Program-made: the position numbers and the translations under genes
Notes under the pieces: model-generated
What the model was told of the DNA's origin: nothing
The model's input: only the letters and a program-made list of their open reading frames with translations
The model's database searches: none
DNA from: Flagellimonas lutaonensis
GTDB lineage: Bacteria > Bacteroidota > Bacteroidia > Flavobacteriales > Flavobacteriaceae
NCBI RefSeq assembly: GCF_000963865.1
Contig: NZ_CP011071.1
Coordinates: forward strand, 2,422,501 to 2,486,500
Length of the DNA: 64,000 bases
Direction of reading: 5' to 3'
Part shown: piece by piece, positions 42,938 through 52,022 of the stretch
Layout: the number at the start of each line of letters is the position of its first letter
How positions within the stretch are numbered: position 1 is the first letter of the stretch

Positions 42938-43011
42938 TGTCACCTCGAGCGCGGTCGAGAGGTCAATAAACCGCAAATCTATAAAAGGTCTCGACTGCGC
43001 TCGACCTGACA
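42938..43011. repeat. Imperfect 23-bp inverted repeat (REP-like)
   Basis: TGTCACCTCGAGCGCGGTCGAGA (42938-42960) and its near reverse complement (42989-43011) differ at three positions. Each arm is itself partly palindromic (TCGA/GCGC). Similar GTCGAGCGCAGTCGA units occur as intergenic repeats in flavobacterial genomes (recollection). Confidence 0.65.
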
Positions 43012-43021
43012 AAGGGCAATC

Positions 43022-44680
43022 ATGAAAAAAACCATCTTACCTCTCTTGATTCTTATGGCCTTTGTGGCTTGCAAACAGGAACCCAAAAAATCAGAACCCA
43101 TTGTATTGTGGCAGCCCTATAACGATTCTACCGAGGTGGCGGCCAATGCCGACCATGAAAATGAGCGCATGCGCTATAAGTTCATCCAAAGCAAGGTGCT
43201 TGATAAAAACGAGGTATTCTTGCCCTTGTATGAAGAAGTTTCCCGGTTTTCGGAAGCGAAATATGAGATGATGAAGGCGTTGGTGCTGGAACAGGACATC
43301 CCATCCATCCAAAAAAGTATATCCGAGGGAAAATTCTCGTATGAAGATTTGACACGCTTCTATCTGCACCGCATCTACAAATACGAACTGCCCAACGAGA
43401 CCACCTTGAATATCATTATTGCGCTGAACCCAAAAGTATTGGAAGAAGCAAGAAAATTGAAACCCAATGCAACGGGTGAACATCCCATTTATGGCATGCC
43501 CATACTTTTAAAGGATAATATCGGTTCTGAAGGCATGAAAACCACCGCTGGGGCCATTGCCTTGAAAGACAATGTGACCGACGACGCGTTTATTGTAAAG
43601 AAATTGAAGGAGAAGGGGGCGTTGATACTGGGGAAGGTCAATCTCAGTGAATGGGCCAATTTTTTGTGTAATTGTCCTAACGGACAAAGTGCCATGGGAG
43701 GGCAAACATTGAACCCCTATGGTCGGCGGGTGTTCGATACCGGCGGATCCAGTGCCGGTAGCGGAACCTCGGTGGCCGCCAATTATGCCGTGGCGGCGGT
43801 TGGCACTGAGACTTCGGGATCTATTCTGTCGCCCTCAAGCCAAAACTCCGTGGTAGGCCTAAAGCCAACTGTTGGACTGTTGAGCCGCACGGGAATCGTG
43901 CCCATTTCAAGTACGCTCGATACCCCGGGGCCCATGACCAAAAATGTGACCGACAATGCCATTTTGTTGGATGCCATGCTTGGGAAGGACGTAGAAGACC
44001 CAAAATCGGTCGAAGGTTACCAAGGCATCTTGTCTTCCTACCAACAGCCAGCACCTTTAGAAAAAATCCGGTTGGGAGCCATAAAGGGTCTGATGGAAAG
44101 AGATTCCATTTATCGCAAGACGGTTCAAATTTTACGGAAAGGGGGCATTGAAATAGTGGAATTTACGCCTCCTGAAGTAAAGCGTGATGGTTTTCTTACG
44201 CTGTTGAACATCGATATGAAGAATGATTTGCCAAAGTATCTAGAAACCCAAACAAAAGACAAACAAGCGGTAAAGGTGCGCTCTGTTGAAGATGTGGTTC
44301 GCTTCAACCTTCAAGATACCCTGGTGCGCATACCCTATGGCCAAGAACGTTTCGAGGGTATCTTGGCCGATTCGACCAACGCAGAAAAGTTCACTGAGAT
44401 AAAAGAACAACTAAAACATGCTGGGCGGCGTTATTTTGACACTCCCATGAACCAATATGGATTGGATGCGGTCTTATCAATCAACAATTGGCATGCGGGC
44501 TATGCCGCCATGGCCGAGTATCCTGCCTTGACCATTCCCATGGGGTATAAGGAAAGTGGCGAACCCATCAGCCTTACTTTTATTGGTGAGCCGTTCGAAG
44601 AGGCGCACTTGTTACGTATTGGTAAAACATATGAGAACTTGAACAAAGTCAGAAAAATTCCAGCGGCATATGCTAATTGA
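43022..44680 (+). CDS. Amidase-signature family lipoprotein
   Basis: 552 residues with a lipoprotein signal (LMAFVACKQ, Cys17). The amidase-signature core has Lys164 in MPILLKDNIG, cis-Ser S243/S244 in DTGGSSAGSGTS and nucleophile Ser267 in TETSGSILSPSS. The signature is slightly divergent (TETSGS in place of the common TDTGGS). The C-terminal domain contains LSINNWHAGYAAMAEYPALTIPMGY. Probably a periplasmic, membrane-anchored amidase of unknown substrate. It converges with the next gene, overlapping by 8 bp. Confidence 0.92.
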   Translation: MKKTILPLLILMAFVACKQEPKKSEPIVLWQPYNDSTEVAANADHENERMRYKFIQSKVLDKNEVFLPLYEEVSRFSEAKYEMMKALVLEQDIPSIQKSISEGKFSYEDLTRFYLHRIYKYELPNETTLNIIIALNPKVLEEARKLKPNATGEHPIYGMPILLKDNIGSEGMKTTAGAIALKDNVTDDAFIVKKLKEKGALILGKVNLSEWANFLCNCPNGQSAMGGQTLNPYGRRVFDTGGSSAGSGTSVAANYAVAAVGTETSGSILSPSSQNSVVGLKPTVGLLSRTGIVPISSTLDTPGPMTKNVTDNAILLDAMLGKDVEDPKSVEGYQGILSSYQQPAPLEKIRLGAIKGLMERDSIYRKTVQILRKGGIEIVEFTPPEVKRDGFLTLLNIDMKNDLPKYLETQTKDKQAVKVRSVEDVVRFNLQDTLVRIPYGQERFEGILADSTNAEKFTEIKEQLKHAGRRYFDTPMNQYGLDAVLSINNWHAGYAAMAEYPALTIPMGYKESGEPISLTFIGEPFEEAHLLRIGKTYENLNKVRKIPAAYAN

Positions 44681-45761
44681 AATAGGCACTCAGTTTTTCC
44701 CATAGTGCATTGTCAAAACTTGAGGGTCCCAATTGGTCTTCACCGGCGTCTTCGCCCATTCTGACCACTACCAGCCCCTTACTGGGCACGATGTAGAGTT
44801 TTTGGTCGTCTTTTCCGAGTCCGGCAAAGGTGTCCGTCGGTGCATTTGGAATCAAGAATCCATCAAAAACAATTTGTGAACCGGGCCCCATGTGGCTCTG
44901 CTTGCCATTGAGCCACCAAAGATATCCGTACGATTTGTTGTGGTTTTGTGAGGTGTTTTTCATATCCTTCAAAAAATCACTGTCACCGAGAATGGTTTCT
45001 TCCTTCCACTTGCCGTTGGCAAGGTTCAAAAGTCCGAAGCGGGCCATACTGCGGGCAGTACTGAAGTAGACGTTGTTGGATCCATTGGTCGATAGCCAAA
45101 AACCATCCATTCCAATTTTATTGCGGAGATGGGTGTTGAAGTAAGTGGCCCACTCTTCTTGGGCGGCATTGGCCACCACACGTTGCAGCAGTGTGTACGG
45201 ACCATTGTGGTAGGCCCAACGTGAGCCGGCATCGGCCACATAGTTTAGGCAATTTGGTGCTACACAGTCGAACGCCAACGGATTCATTCCGCTGGTCATG
45301 GTCAGTTGGTGCCAGACGGTGATGAGGTTTTCCTTTTCGGGTTCAAGGGAAGTCCAACCGCTTTCTAGATAATCGGAAGTTTTGTCGTTGATGTCCAAAA
45401 GACCTTCGTCTTGGGCGATACCCACGGTAAAAGCGGTAAGGGTTTTTCCGGCCGAGGCCCAGTACCAACTGGTGTTCTGGGTGTGGTCGCCAAAATACCA
45501 TTCAACCACCAGTTTGCCATCCTTTAAAATGATGAATGCCTTGGTGTTTTTTTCTTCGAGCAGGTTATAGAGTGCTTGTTGCGCTTCGGTATCCCACCCT
45601 AGGTCATCGGGGGATATTGTTTCCCAATCAGCAGAATCGTCAGGGGGAAAATACAGATTGGCAATGTCTGGATCATCATCGTTGCCAATGGGTTCGGTAT
45701 CAGATGAACAGCCCCATCCCAGAAAAATGAGCAGCATCAAAGAAAACAGAGGTGTTTTCAT
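44673..45761 (-). CDS. Beta-lactamase-fold serine hydrolase lipoprotein
   Basis: 362 residues from the Met of KTPLFSLMLLIFLGWGC (lipidated Cys18); the frame remains open far upstream, but that part has no signal sequence and overlaps rimO. Class C beta-lactamase/DD-peptidase-like motifs: S103-A-G-K106 and Y184-H-N186. An Asp-rich linker follows the lipid anchor. It contains three or more conserved Trp residues in the active-site half. Likely a periplasmic esterase or peptidase rather than a resistance enzyme. Confidence 0.9.
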   Translation of the reverse strand: MKTPLFSLMLLIFLGWGCSSDTEPIGNDDDPDIANLYFPPDDSADWETISPDDLGWDTEAQQALYNLLEEKNTKAFIILKDGKLVVEWYFGDHTQNTSWYWASAGKTLTAFTVGIAQDEGLLDINDKTSDYLESGWTSLEPEKENLITVWHQLTMTSGMNPLAFDCVAPNCLNYVADAGSRWAYHNGPYTLLQRVVANAAQEEWATYFNTHLRNKIGMDGFWLSTNGSNNVYFSTARSMARFGLLNLANGKWKEETILGDSDFLKDMKNTSQNHNKSYGYLWWLNGKQSHMGPGSQIVFDGFLIPNAPTDTFAGLGKDDQKLYIVPSKGLVVVRMGEDAGEDQLGPSSFDNALWEKLSAYFN

Positions 45762-45857
45762 GGTATTGATTTTTTGTATGACCATTTTGATTCTCAAAGG
45801 TTTAACGCAGATTTGGCGGAAATATGCATTAAAATCGACCAATTGCCAACAGTGTTG

Positions 45858-45865
45858 TATTTTTG
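45858..45865 (+). promoter_or_regulatory. -7 element of the rimO promoter
   Basis: TATTTTTG, exact TAnnTTTG, 19 bp before the ATG at 45885; it supports that ATG over the upstream in-frame Met codons. Confidence 0.6.
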
Positions 45866-45884
45866 CCGTCCATTTGAAGAAGCA

Positions 45885-47195
45885 ATGCGCACAAAATCCT
45901 TGAAAAAGAACCGGATAAATGTAGTGACCCTGGGTTGCAGCAAAAATGTCTATGACTCTGAGGTGCTCATGGGCCAGTTGCGCGCCAATAACAAGGAAGT
46001 TGTGCATGAAGAAGAAGGCAATGTGGTGGTCATAAACACTTGCGGATTCATTGCCAATGCCAAAGAGGAAAGCGTCAACACCATTCTGGAGTTTGTACAA
46101 AAGAAGGAAGCGGGCGAGATTGACAAAGTATTTGTCACAGGATGCTTGAGCGAACGTTACAAGCCTGACCTGCAAAAAGAGATACCCAACGTTGACCAGT
46201 ACTTTGGCACCAGCGACCTGCCCCATCTTTTGAAGGCCCTAGGGGCTGATTACCGGCACGAGTTAGTGGGCGAACGGTTGACGACCACGCCCAAAAACTA
46301 TGCCTATCTTAAAATCGCCGAAGGGTGCGACCGGCCCTGTTCGTTCTGCGCGATTCCGTTGATGCGGGGCAAGCACCGTAGCAAACCGATGCAAGAATTG
46401 ATTGCAGAAGCTACAAAATTGGCCGCCAACGGGGTAAAAGAACTGATTTTAATAGCACAAGACCTGACTTATTATGGTCTTGACCTGTATAAAAAACGGA
46501 ATCTTGCCGAACTGTTGCGCCAGTTGGTCAAAGTCGAGGGAATCGAATGGATTCGACTGCATTATGCGTTTCCGACCGGTTTTCCGATGGACGTACTCGA
46601 TGTAATGCGCGAAGAGCCAAAAATTTGCAATTACATCGATATTCCGTTACAACATATTTCGGACCCCATTCTAAAGAGTATGCGACGGGGCACCACCAAG
46701 GCCAAAACCACTAAATTGCTGCAAGATTTTCGGGCTGCCGTACCAGATATAGCTATTCGAACCACATTGATCGTGGGGTATCCTGGGGAAACCGAGGAAG
46801 ATTTTCAAACTTTGAAAGAATGGGTCGCCGAAATGCGTTTCGAGCGCTTGGGCTGTTTTACCTACAGCCATGAAGAGAACACCCACGCCTATTCGTTGAT
46901 CGATGATGTTCCCGAAGGGGTGAAACAACAGCGTGCCAATGAGATAATGGAGCTGCAATCACAGATTTCGTGGGAGCTGAACCAAGAGAAGATAGGTAAG
47001 ATTTTTCGCTGTATCATCGACCGCAAAGAGGGAAGCCATTTTATCGGGCGCACAGAATTTGACTCGCCCGACGTAGATAACGAAGTATTGATCGATGCAA
47101 CCAAGCATTATGTGAAAATTGGTGACTTCACCCATGTTAAAATAACCGATGCGGCTGATTTCGACCTTTTCGGCGAACCCGTTTCCGCCACTTAG
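45885..47195 (+). CDS. rimO: Ribosomal protein uS12 methylthiotransferase RimO
   Basis: 436 residues from the Met of RTKSLKKNRINVVTLGCSKN (chosen because the promoter lies just upstream). UPF0004 domain with cluster ligands C18, C53 and C87; radical-SAM domain with C148-x3-C152-x2-C155 (GCDRPCSFCAIP); C-terminal TRAM domain. It adds a methylthio group to an Asp of ribosomal protein S12. No homologous modification gene is nearby. Confidence 0.96.
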   Translation: MRTKSLKKNRINVVTLGCSKNVYDSEVLMGQLRANNKEVVHEEEGNVVVINTCGFIANAKEESVNTILEFVQKKEAGEIDKVFVTGCLSERYKPDLQKEIPNVDQYFGTSDLPHLLKALGADYRHELVGERLTTTPKNYAYLKIAEGCDRPCSFCAIPLMRGKHRSKPMQELIAEATKLAANGVKELILIAQDLTYYGLDLYKKRNLAELLRQLVKVEGIEWIRLHYAFPTGFPMDVLDVMREEPKICNYIDIPLQHISDPILKSMRRGTTKAKTTKLLQDFRAAVPDIAIRTTLIVGYPGETEEDFQTLKEWVAEMRFERLGCFTYSHEENTHAYSLIDDVPEGVKQQRANEIMELQSQISWELNQEKIGKIFRCIIDRKEGSHFIGRTEFDSPDVDNEVLIDATKHYVKIGDFTHVKITDAADFDLFGEPVSAT

Positions 47196-47376
47196 GCATA
47201 TGATTGTTTCCTTTGGATTTTTACCTGTGGAAACCACAATACTGACAAAAGTCATAATTCATTTGTTTCTAGTGCCATAGCTTTGTTCGAAGTTTTACAT
47301 TTGGATGGGCAAATGACCGAAGATTCCGCTGAAAGCCTCTCTTTTTGATTACAATCGAGAACTAATTTTTGGTACT

Positions 47377-47859
47377 ATGATAGATAAGAATTTGGGCCTG
47401 CCTGTCAAGCGCAGCGTTACCCTGTTGCGCATTTTGATAGGTTGGCACTTTTTGTACGAGGGGATTATAAAGTTGTATAATCCTGATTGGACCTCTTTTG
47501 GCTACCTGGCCACTGCCCAAGGGCCTTTAAAACCGTTTTTTACTGCGCTGACCAGCGATTCCATTATCGGGTGGGTCGATACATTGAACATTGTGGCCCT
47601 GCTTATTGTGGGCATTACATTTACGCTTGGCATATTTGAGCGCAAGGGCGCCATTGTGGGCATTGGGCTTTTGGCACTTTATTATTTGGCGCATCCCTCA
47701 TTTCCCGGAATGCCCGCGGTCAATGTAGAGGGCAATTATTGGTTTGTCAACAAGAACCTGATCGAATTGGTGGCCTGTGTGGTAATCTACAATATTCCTA
47801 CCGGTCATTTTTTCGGACTGGATCATTTTAGAAAGAAAAAACTTATTAAAATCAGCTAA
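47377..47859 (+). CDS. DoxX family membrane protein
   Basis: 160 residues, four membrane helices; RSVTLLRILIGWHFLYEGIIKLYNPDWTSFGYLA is the typical DoxX opening, and ANVEGNYWFVNKNLIELVA-like residues mark the third helix. It lies 2 bp before the Tat-exported oxidoreductase gene. The DoxX plus Gfo/Idh pair is a recurring Bacteroidota arrangement, suggesting the membrane protein serves the periplasmic oxidoreductase (inference). Confidence 0.88.
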   Translation: MIDKNLGLPVKRSVTLLRILIGWHFLYEGIIKLYNPDWTSFGYLATAQGPLKPFFTALTSDSIIGWVDTLNIVALLIVGITFTLGIFERKGAIVGIGLLALYYLAHPSFPGMPAVNVEGNYWFVNKNLIELVACVVIYNIPTGHFFGLDHFRKKKLIKIS

Positions 47860-47861
47860 CC

Positions 47862-49478
47862 ATGAAATGGGCAAGAAGAGATTTATTGAAAGGATTGGGG
47901 GGGCTCCCCATTTTAGGTGCCGTATGGTGGGCTGGTGCCGCTACGGCCGTGGGCAACAGAAAAGAACGGTCTGAGATACTTGAGGTGTTGAACATTGAGC
48001 CCTCACTGCCACCAACAGTACCCGAAATTACCGGTGAACCGGTTAGGGTGGGTATCATCGGTTTTGGCATTCGGGGCGAGCAATTGTGCCGCTCTTTGGG
48101 ATTTGCTACCAACGAATGGCTGGAAGATATGAAACTCGAGGCCGAGAATGACCCCAAGCACAAGGCCCTCGAAGATTTTATGAACCAAGACAAACTCAAT
48201 GTCAAACTGGCAGGGGTATGCGATGTTTTTGATGTTAGGGCAGAAAAGGCACTGCGATCCTTTTCCTCTGAAGACAACAAAATAAAACGATATGGTACGT
48301 ACCAAGAAATGATACAGAGTGGTGACATCGATGCCGTTGTAATTGCCACCCCAGATCATTGGCATGCACCTATGGCCATTGAGGCATTGAACAATGGGGT
48401 ACATGTATATGTCGAAAAGCCCATGACACATACAGTTGAGGAAACCTACCGGTTACGGGAGGCCGCCCTGAACTCAAAAGCCGTCTTTGCCGTTGGTCAC
48501 CAACACCGTCAAACGTTAAGTTTCAAAACGGCTAGCGACGTTATTCAAAAGGGCACCCTAGGGCACGTTTCATTGATACAGACCAATACCAATCGGAATG
48601 ATGACAACGGGGCATGGAACTATGAGATGCACCAAAAGGCCAACGAGAATACCATTGATTGGCAACAGTTCTTGGGCACGGCCCCACAAATACCCTTCAA
48701 CAAGAACCACTTCTTCAGATGGCGTAAATGGTGGGCTTATGGTTCAGGGTTATCAGGAGATTTGTTGACCCACGATTATGACAGATTGAACTGTGTGTTG
48801 CAGATGGGCATTCCTGATTCGGTCATGGCCTCAGGGGGCATTTACACCCACAACGATGGCCGTAACGTACCCGATGTCTTGCAGGTGAACATGGAGTTTC
48901 CGAATTTCAGTACGGGCAGCAGTCAACAGCAAGGGAAGGAAAAGGGCATGACCTTTTGTTATAGCGCCACACTCGGCAATGGCTTTAACCGCCCCACTAT
49001 TTTAATGGGCCATGATGCCACCATGGAACTTGGCAACCGGCTGACCGTATGGCCCGACGGGGGCTCGACACGCTATGCTGAAATGCTCGAGGCTGAAAAG
49101 ATGCGGCCTTCGGTGCCCATATATCAGTACAACCCCGGTGCCAACATGCCCGATGCCATTTCGTCGGCCACCTCGCAATATTTTGCCGATAAGGGCCTTA
49201 TGTGGACATACATCAACGGAATGCGGGTCGATTCAACCTTTTTGCATATGCGTGAATGGTTGAGTGTCATCAAAAATGGCGGTAAGGTCAGCTGCGGCAT
49301 CAAGGAAGGTTTTGAGGAAGCGATTTCGGCCCATATGGCCGGGCTTTCATGGAAGCTTGGAAGAAGAATTGAATGGGATGCCACCAATGAGCGGTTGAAG
49401 CCCATTGAAGGCATCGATTTTGATGAGGTGCTGCTTTCTTCTGATTTTCAACCTGAAGGCGCCATCTTGGTTGGTTAG
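47862..49478 (+). CDS. Tat-exported Gfo/Idh/MocA family oxidoreductase
   Basis: 538 residues. Twin-arginine signal (KWARRDLLKGLGG, then hydrophobic core), so the folded protein with its cofactor should be exported. Rossmann domain begins at VRVGIIGFGIRG (61-72) and the EKPMTHTVEE catalytic lysine region is at 185-194. Substrate is probably a sugar or sugar derivative. The DoxX gene immediately upstream is the likely partner. Length exceeds the cytosolic family (~340) because of the signal and extra loops. Confidence 0.92.
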   Translation: MKWARRDLLKGLGGLPILGAVWWAGAATAVGNRKERSEILEVLNIEPSLPPTVPEITGEPVRVGIIGFGIRGEQLCRSLGFATNEWLEDMKLEAENDPKHKALEDFMNQDKLNVKLAGVCDVFDVRAEKALRSFSSEDNKIKRYGTYQEMIQSGDIDAVVIATPDHWHAPMAIEALNNGVHVYVEKPMTHTVEETYRLREAALNSKAVFAVGHQHRQTLSFKTASDVIQKGTLGHVSLIQTNTNRNDDNGAWNYEMHQKANENTIDWQQFLGTAPQIPFNKNHFFRWRKWWAYGSGLSGDLLTHDYDRLNCVLQMGIPDSVMASGGIYTHNDGRNVPDVLQVNMEFPNFSTGSSQQQGKEKGMTFCYSATLGNGFNRPTILMGHDATMELGNRLTVWPDGGSTRYAEMLEAEKMRPSVPIYQYNPGANMPDAISSATSQYFADKGLMWTYINGMRVDSTFLHMREWLSVIKNGGKVSCGIKEGFEEAISAHMAGLSWKLGRRIEWDATNERLKPIEGIDFDEVLLSSDFQPEGAILVG

Positions 49479-49504
49479 AATAGCCTATAACGGCAATGGC
49501 CACC

Positions 49505-50260
49505 CTACATTGTTACGTATGACACCAGTTTTTCGACGGTTGGGTGGTCATTGCCTCCAGCGGGCTCAATGGTAATGTTCAAAGATTCAGCCTTATCAAT
49601 ATATTTAAGCATTACCAAGTCTTTATCTGTAGGGAGCAGCCCCATGCTGATCATTTCACCGTCAACATCGCCCCACATCTGGTAGGTCTGGTCTTCGGGC
49701 AATTGTGGCAATCCTTTTGGGTTTACCACTACCAACTTGTTTTGATGGTTCACATAGGCAACGGCCCTTGCGTCTTGGTCAAGAACTTGACCTTTAAGAA
49801 GAAAGGGTACGGTGCTCGGCGCATTGATAAGTTGTAAACGCTCATTGGTGGTTTGGTAGTTTTCTTCCAAAACAACCAATCGCTCTTGCAGACTATTGGT
49901 CTGGGTCTGCAACAAGTTGAGGCGTTCTTGAGATTCTTGCCATCGGTTGTACATTAAAAAAGTTGTCAGCATAAAAAGCAAGGCCAAGCCGGCGGCTATC
50001 ATAAGCGGGGTACGATAGTATATGAGTTTTTTTGGTTCCTCTAGACGTTTTTGCAACATTGTTTTCACCCTTGGGTCGGGAACAATGGCATTCTCAAACG
50101 CCATTTTTTCAAAATCAGCTTCCAACTGTATAAATTGCTGCTTTAAATCGACATCGTCTGCAATGGCCTTTTCGACAAATATTCTGTCGTTTTCTGAAAG
50201 TTCGTCCAACAGATATTTTTCCAACAATCCTTCCTCATGTATCCTTTTCTTATCCATCAT
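49505..50260 (-). CDS. Anti-sigma factor with RskA-like C-terminal domain
   Basis: 251 residues from the ATG that overlaps the sigma-factor stop as ATGA. N-terminal ~75 residues form a helical anti-sigma domain (DELSENDRIFVEKAIADD), a membrane helix is at about 85-103, then a short coiled coil (LLQTQTNSLQERLVVLEENYQTTNERLQL) and a periplasmic beta-rich domain of the RskA type (YQMWGDVDGEMISMGLLPTD). It sequesters the co-transcribed ECF sigma factor at the inner membrane until a signal triggers release. Confidence 0.9.
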   Translation of the reverse strand: MMDKKRIHEEGLLEKYLLDELSENDRIFVEKAIADDVDLKQQFIQLEADFEKMAFENAIVPDPRVKTMLQKRLEEPKKLIYYRTPLMIAAGLALLFMLTTFLMYNRWQESQERLNLLQTQTNSLQERLVVLEENYQTTNERLQLINAPSTVPFLLKGQVLDQDARAVAYVNHQNKLVVVNPKGLPQLPEDQTYQMWGDVDGEMISMGLLPTDKDLVMLKYIDKAESLNITIEPAGGNDHPTVEKLVSYVTM

Positions 50261-50823
50261 GCCAAAATTTGTAAGATTGACCATGTTATCATAAGCTCGG
50301 TGCCATAGCTTTCGCGAAGCAGCTTCAAGGCCTGCCGCACATATGACTTGAATGTGCCCAGCGGTACATCCATTTCTTCGTGAGCCTCACGGTGGGTATA
50401 ACCTCTGAAATATACCAGTTCAATAGCTTTTTGGTGGTGAGGCTCTAACTTTTTTAGAGCTCCATTCAGTCCAGTATAATCGATGGTTGTTGCATCCTCT
50501 TTATTACTATGTACACTCAAATCCTCATTTTGGATGAGCGGCATTGGTTTTCGCAATGCATTTAAGCCTATATTTTTTGCAATTCTGTAGGCCCAGGTAT
50601 AAAATCGCCCTTTGGTGCGGTCATAGCGATGGGCATTTTGCCAAATCTTTACAAAACTCTCTTGTAAAAGGTCTTCTGCCTGCACCCGATTTCGGCACAT
50701 ACGTAAAATAACCCCATAGAGCGCCGGTGCATAGCGGTCGTAGATTATATACAAGGCTTGCTTGTCGCCATTGGCAAGGCGGGTCATAAGATCATTGTCA
50801 GTTGGGAGCTTCGACATATACAA
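50257..50823 (-). CDS. ECF sigma factor
   Basis: 188 residues (or 186 from the Met at 50817). Region 2 shows YRYAPALYGVILRMCRNRVQAEDLLQESFVKIWQNAHRYDRTKGRFYTWAYRIAKN; region 4 shows ELVYFRGYTHREAHEEMDVPLGTFKSYVRQAL. Belongs to the group of sigma factors regulated by RskA/anti-sigma partners. A fasciclin gene lies divergently 107 bp away and is a plausible target (inference). Confidence 0.93.
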   Translation of the reverse strand: MYMSKLPTDNDLMTRLANGDKQALYIIYDRYAPALYGVILRMCRNRVQAEDLLQESFVKIWQNAHRYDRTKGRFYTWAYRIAKNIGLNALRKPMPLIQNEDLSVHSNKEDATTIDYTGLNGALKKLEPHHQKAIELVYFRGYTHREAHEEMDVPLGTFKSYVRQALKLLRESYGTELMITWSILQILA

Positions 50824-50929
50824 TGTTAAAGATATGATAAAAATACGCTGCGCTCATCCATTGGTGTATATCCTGTGTAAATATTGGAAAGCGCGCAACA
50901 TTTTATTTCTAAATCTAAAAACAATAAAA

Positions 50930-51448
50930 ATGAAAAAAGTAGCTCTAATTATCTCATCGATTACCTTGTTTCTATTTGCCCAAATCACAATGGCCCAAAA
51001 GGGAAAGGACATTGTGGACATGGCTGTTTCACAAGATGACTTTTCAACGCTGGTGACCGCCCTTAAGGCGGCAGATCTGGTAGGCGCCTTAAAGGGGGAT
51101 GGCCCCTTTACGGTATTTGCCCCAGTAAATGCGGGATTTGAAAAAATTGATTCAAATACGCTGAACGCCCTTTTGCAGCCAGAGAATAAAGATAAATTGG
51201 CTGCTATCTTGACCTATCATGTTGTGTCAGGGAAGCTGCAGGCAAAAGATGTGGCGGCGGCCCTTGAGTCTGGTGGTGGCAAGGCAACGCTTACTACGTT
51301 GAACGGCGCCAAATTGACAGCCATGAGCAAAAATGGTGGAATTTACCTAAAAGATGCCCACGGCAATTATAGTAAAATAGCACAAACCGATGTAATGGCC
51401 TCCAATGGGGTGATTCACGTAATTGAAGACGTGGTCATGCCCAAATAA
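50930..51448 (+). CDS. Secreted fasciclin (FAS1) domain protein
   Basis: 172 residues from the ATG of KKVALIISSITLFLFAQITMAQ (signal peptide). A single FAS1 domain: DFSTLVTALKAADLVGALKGDGPFTVFAPVNAGFEKI and LTYHVVSGKLQAKDV, ending with VIHVIEDVVMPK. Such small FAS1 proteins are adhesion- or envelope-associated and often sit near ECF sigma/anti-sigma pairs. Terminated by a strong hairpin. Confidence 0.93.
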   Translation: MKKVALIISSITLFLFAQITMAQKGKDIVDMAVSQDDFSTLVTALKAADLVGALKGDGPFTVFAPVNAGFEKIDSNTLNALLQPENKDKLAAILTYHVVSGKLQAKDVAAALESGGGKATLTTLNGAKLTAMSKNGGIYLKDAHGNYSKIAQTDVMASNGVIHVIEDVVMPK

Positions 51449-51475
51449 GTTGTTTGATTTTTGTTTTGGTTGATG

Positions 51476-51505
51476 GGCACCGCTTCGGCGGTGCCTTCTG
51501 TTTTT
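51476..51505 (+). terminator. Terminator of the fasciclin gene
   Basis: Perfect 8-bp stem GGCACCGC / GCGGTGCC closed by the stable UUCG-type tetraloop, followed by TTCTGTTTTT. Confidence 0.9.
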
Positions 51506-52022
51506 ACATGTTCACATAAACGTGCCCCGCTTGGGGAATATCGGTAAGGTCAAACTCGGTTTCATTCAGGACGATGCCATGCTCTAGATAGGCTTTTAGA
51601 TTGGCCAGCCAAAAGGTCCACCCGCAACTACACCCATTATAAATGTTCATTTTGGTCTCTTCATCGGTGGGCATGTCATATTGCTTTAAAGTGAGCAGTG
51701 TGGCCCTTTCTTTTTCTTCGAGTTTCACAGAGACCTTGCACACGTCATTTGCAAATGAAAAGTCTAAAAAATCTTTGCCATTGGCCTGCAATATGGTTCC
51801 TTTTTCCTGACCGTCCCAATTGTGCCACTCCCAAGTATAGGTATCGCCCGATTGTATGAAATCATCTGGTTTTCTGGTGTCGCCATCTGAAGCGGTATAA
51901 ACGGCTTTTCTCAAGAACCAAGTTTCAATACCGGCCTTTGTGGCCCAACACCAATATAATTTTTGGAGCGGCGCCTTTATATAGATCTTTTTGGTGAACT
52001 GGTCAAAACGTAGCTGTTCCAT
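51504..52022 (-). CDS. SRPBCC/AHSA1-like START-domain protein
   Basis: 172 residues. Helix-grip fold: FDQFTKKIYIKAPLQKLYWCWATKAGIETWF, TWEWHNWDGQEKGTILQ, then CSCGWTFWLANLKAYLEHG near the end; these are hallmarks of the AHSA1/Aha1-type lipid- or ligand-binding proteins. Ligand unknown. The ATG shares one base with the stop of the serine hydrolase gene upstream, so it is the last gene of a four-gene minus-strand operon. Confidence 0.88.
   Translation of the reverse strand: MEQLRFDQFTKKIYIKAPLQKLYWCWATKAGIETWFLRKAVYTASDGDTRKPDDFIQSGDTYTWEWHNWDGQEKGTILQANGKDFLDFSFANDVCKVSVKLEEKERATLLTLKQYDMPTDEETKMNIYNGCSCGWTFWLANLKAYLEHGIVLNETEFDLTDIPQAGHVYVNM

Noticed and set aside
45774-45884. N-terminal extension of RimO upstream of 45885
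   Set aside because: The -7 element at 45858-45865 lies inside the extension and the extra residues do not resemble RimO.
45762-46226. Long N-terminal extension of the serine hydrolase at 44673
   Set aside because: It overlaps rimO antisense, and a proper lipoprotein signal begins at 45761.
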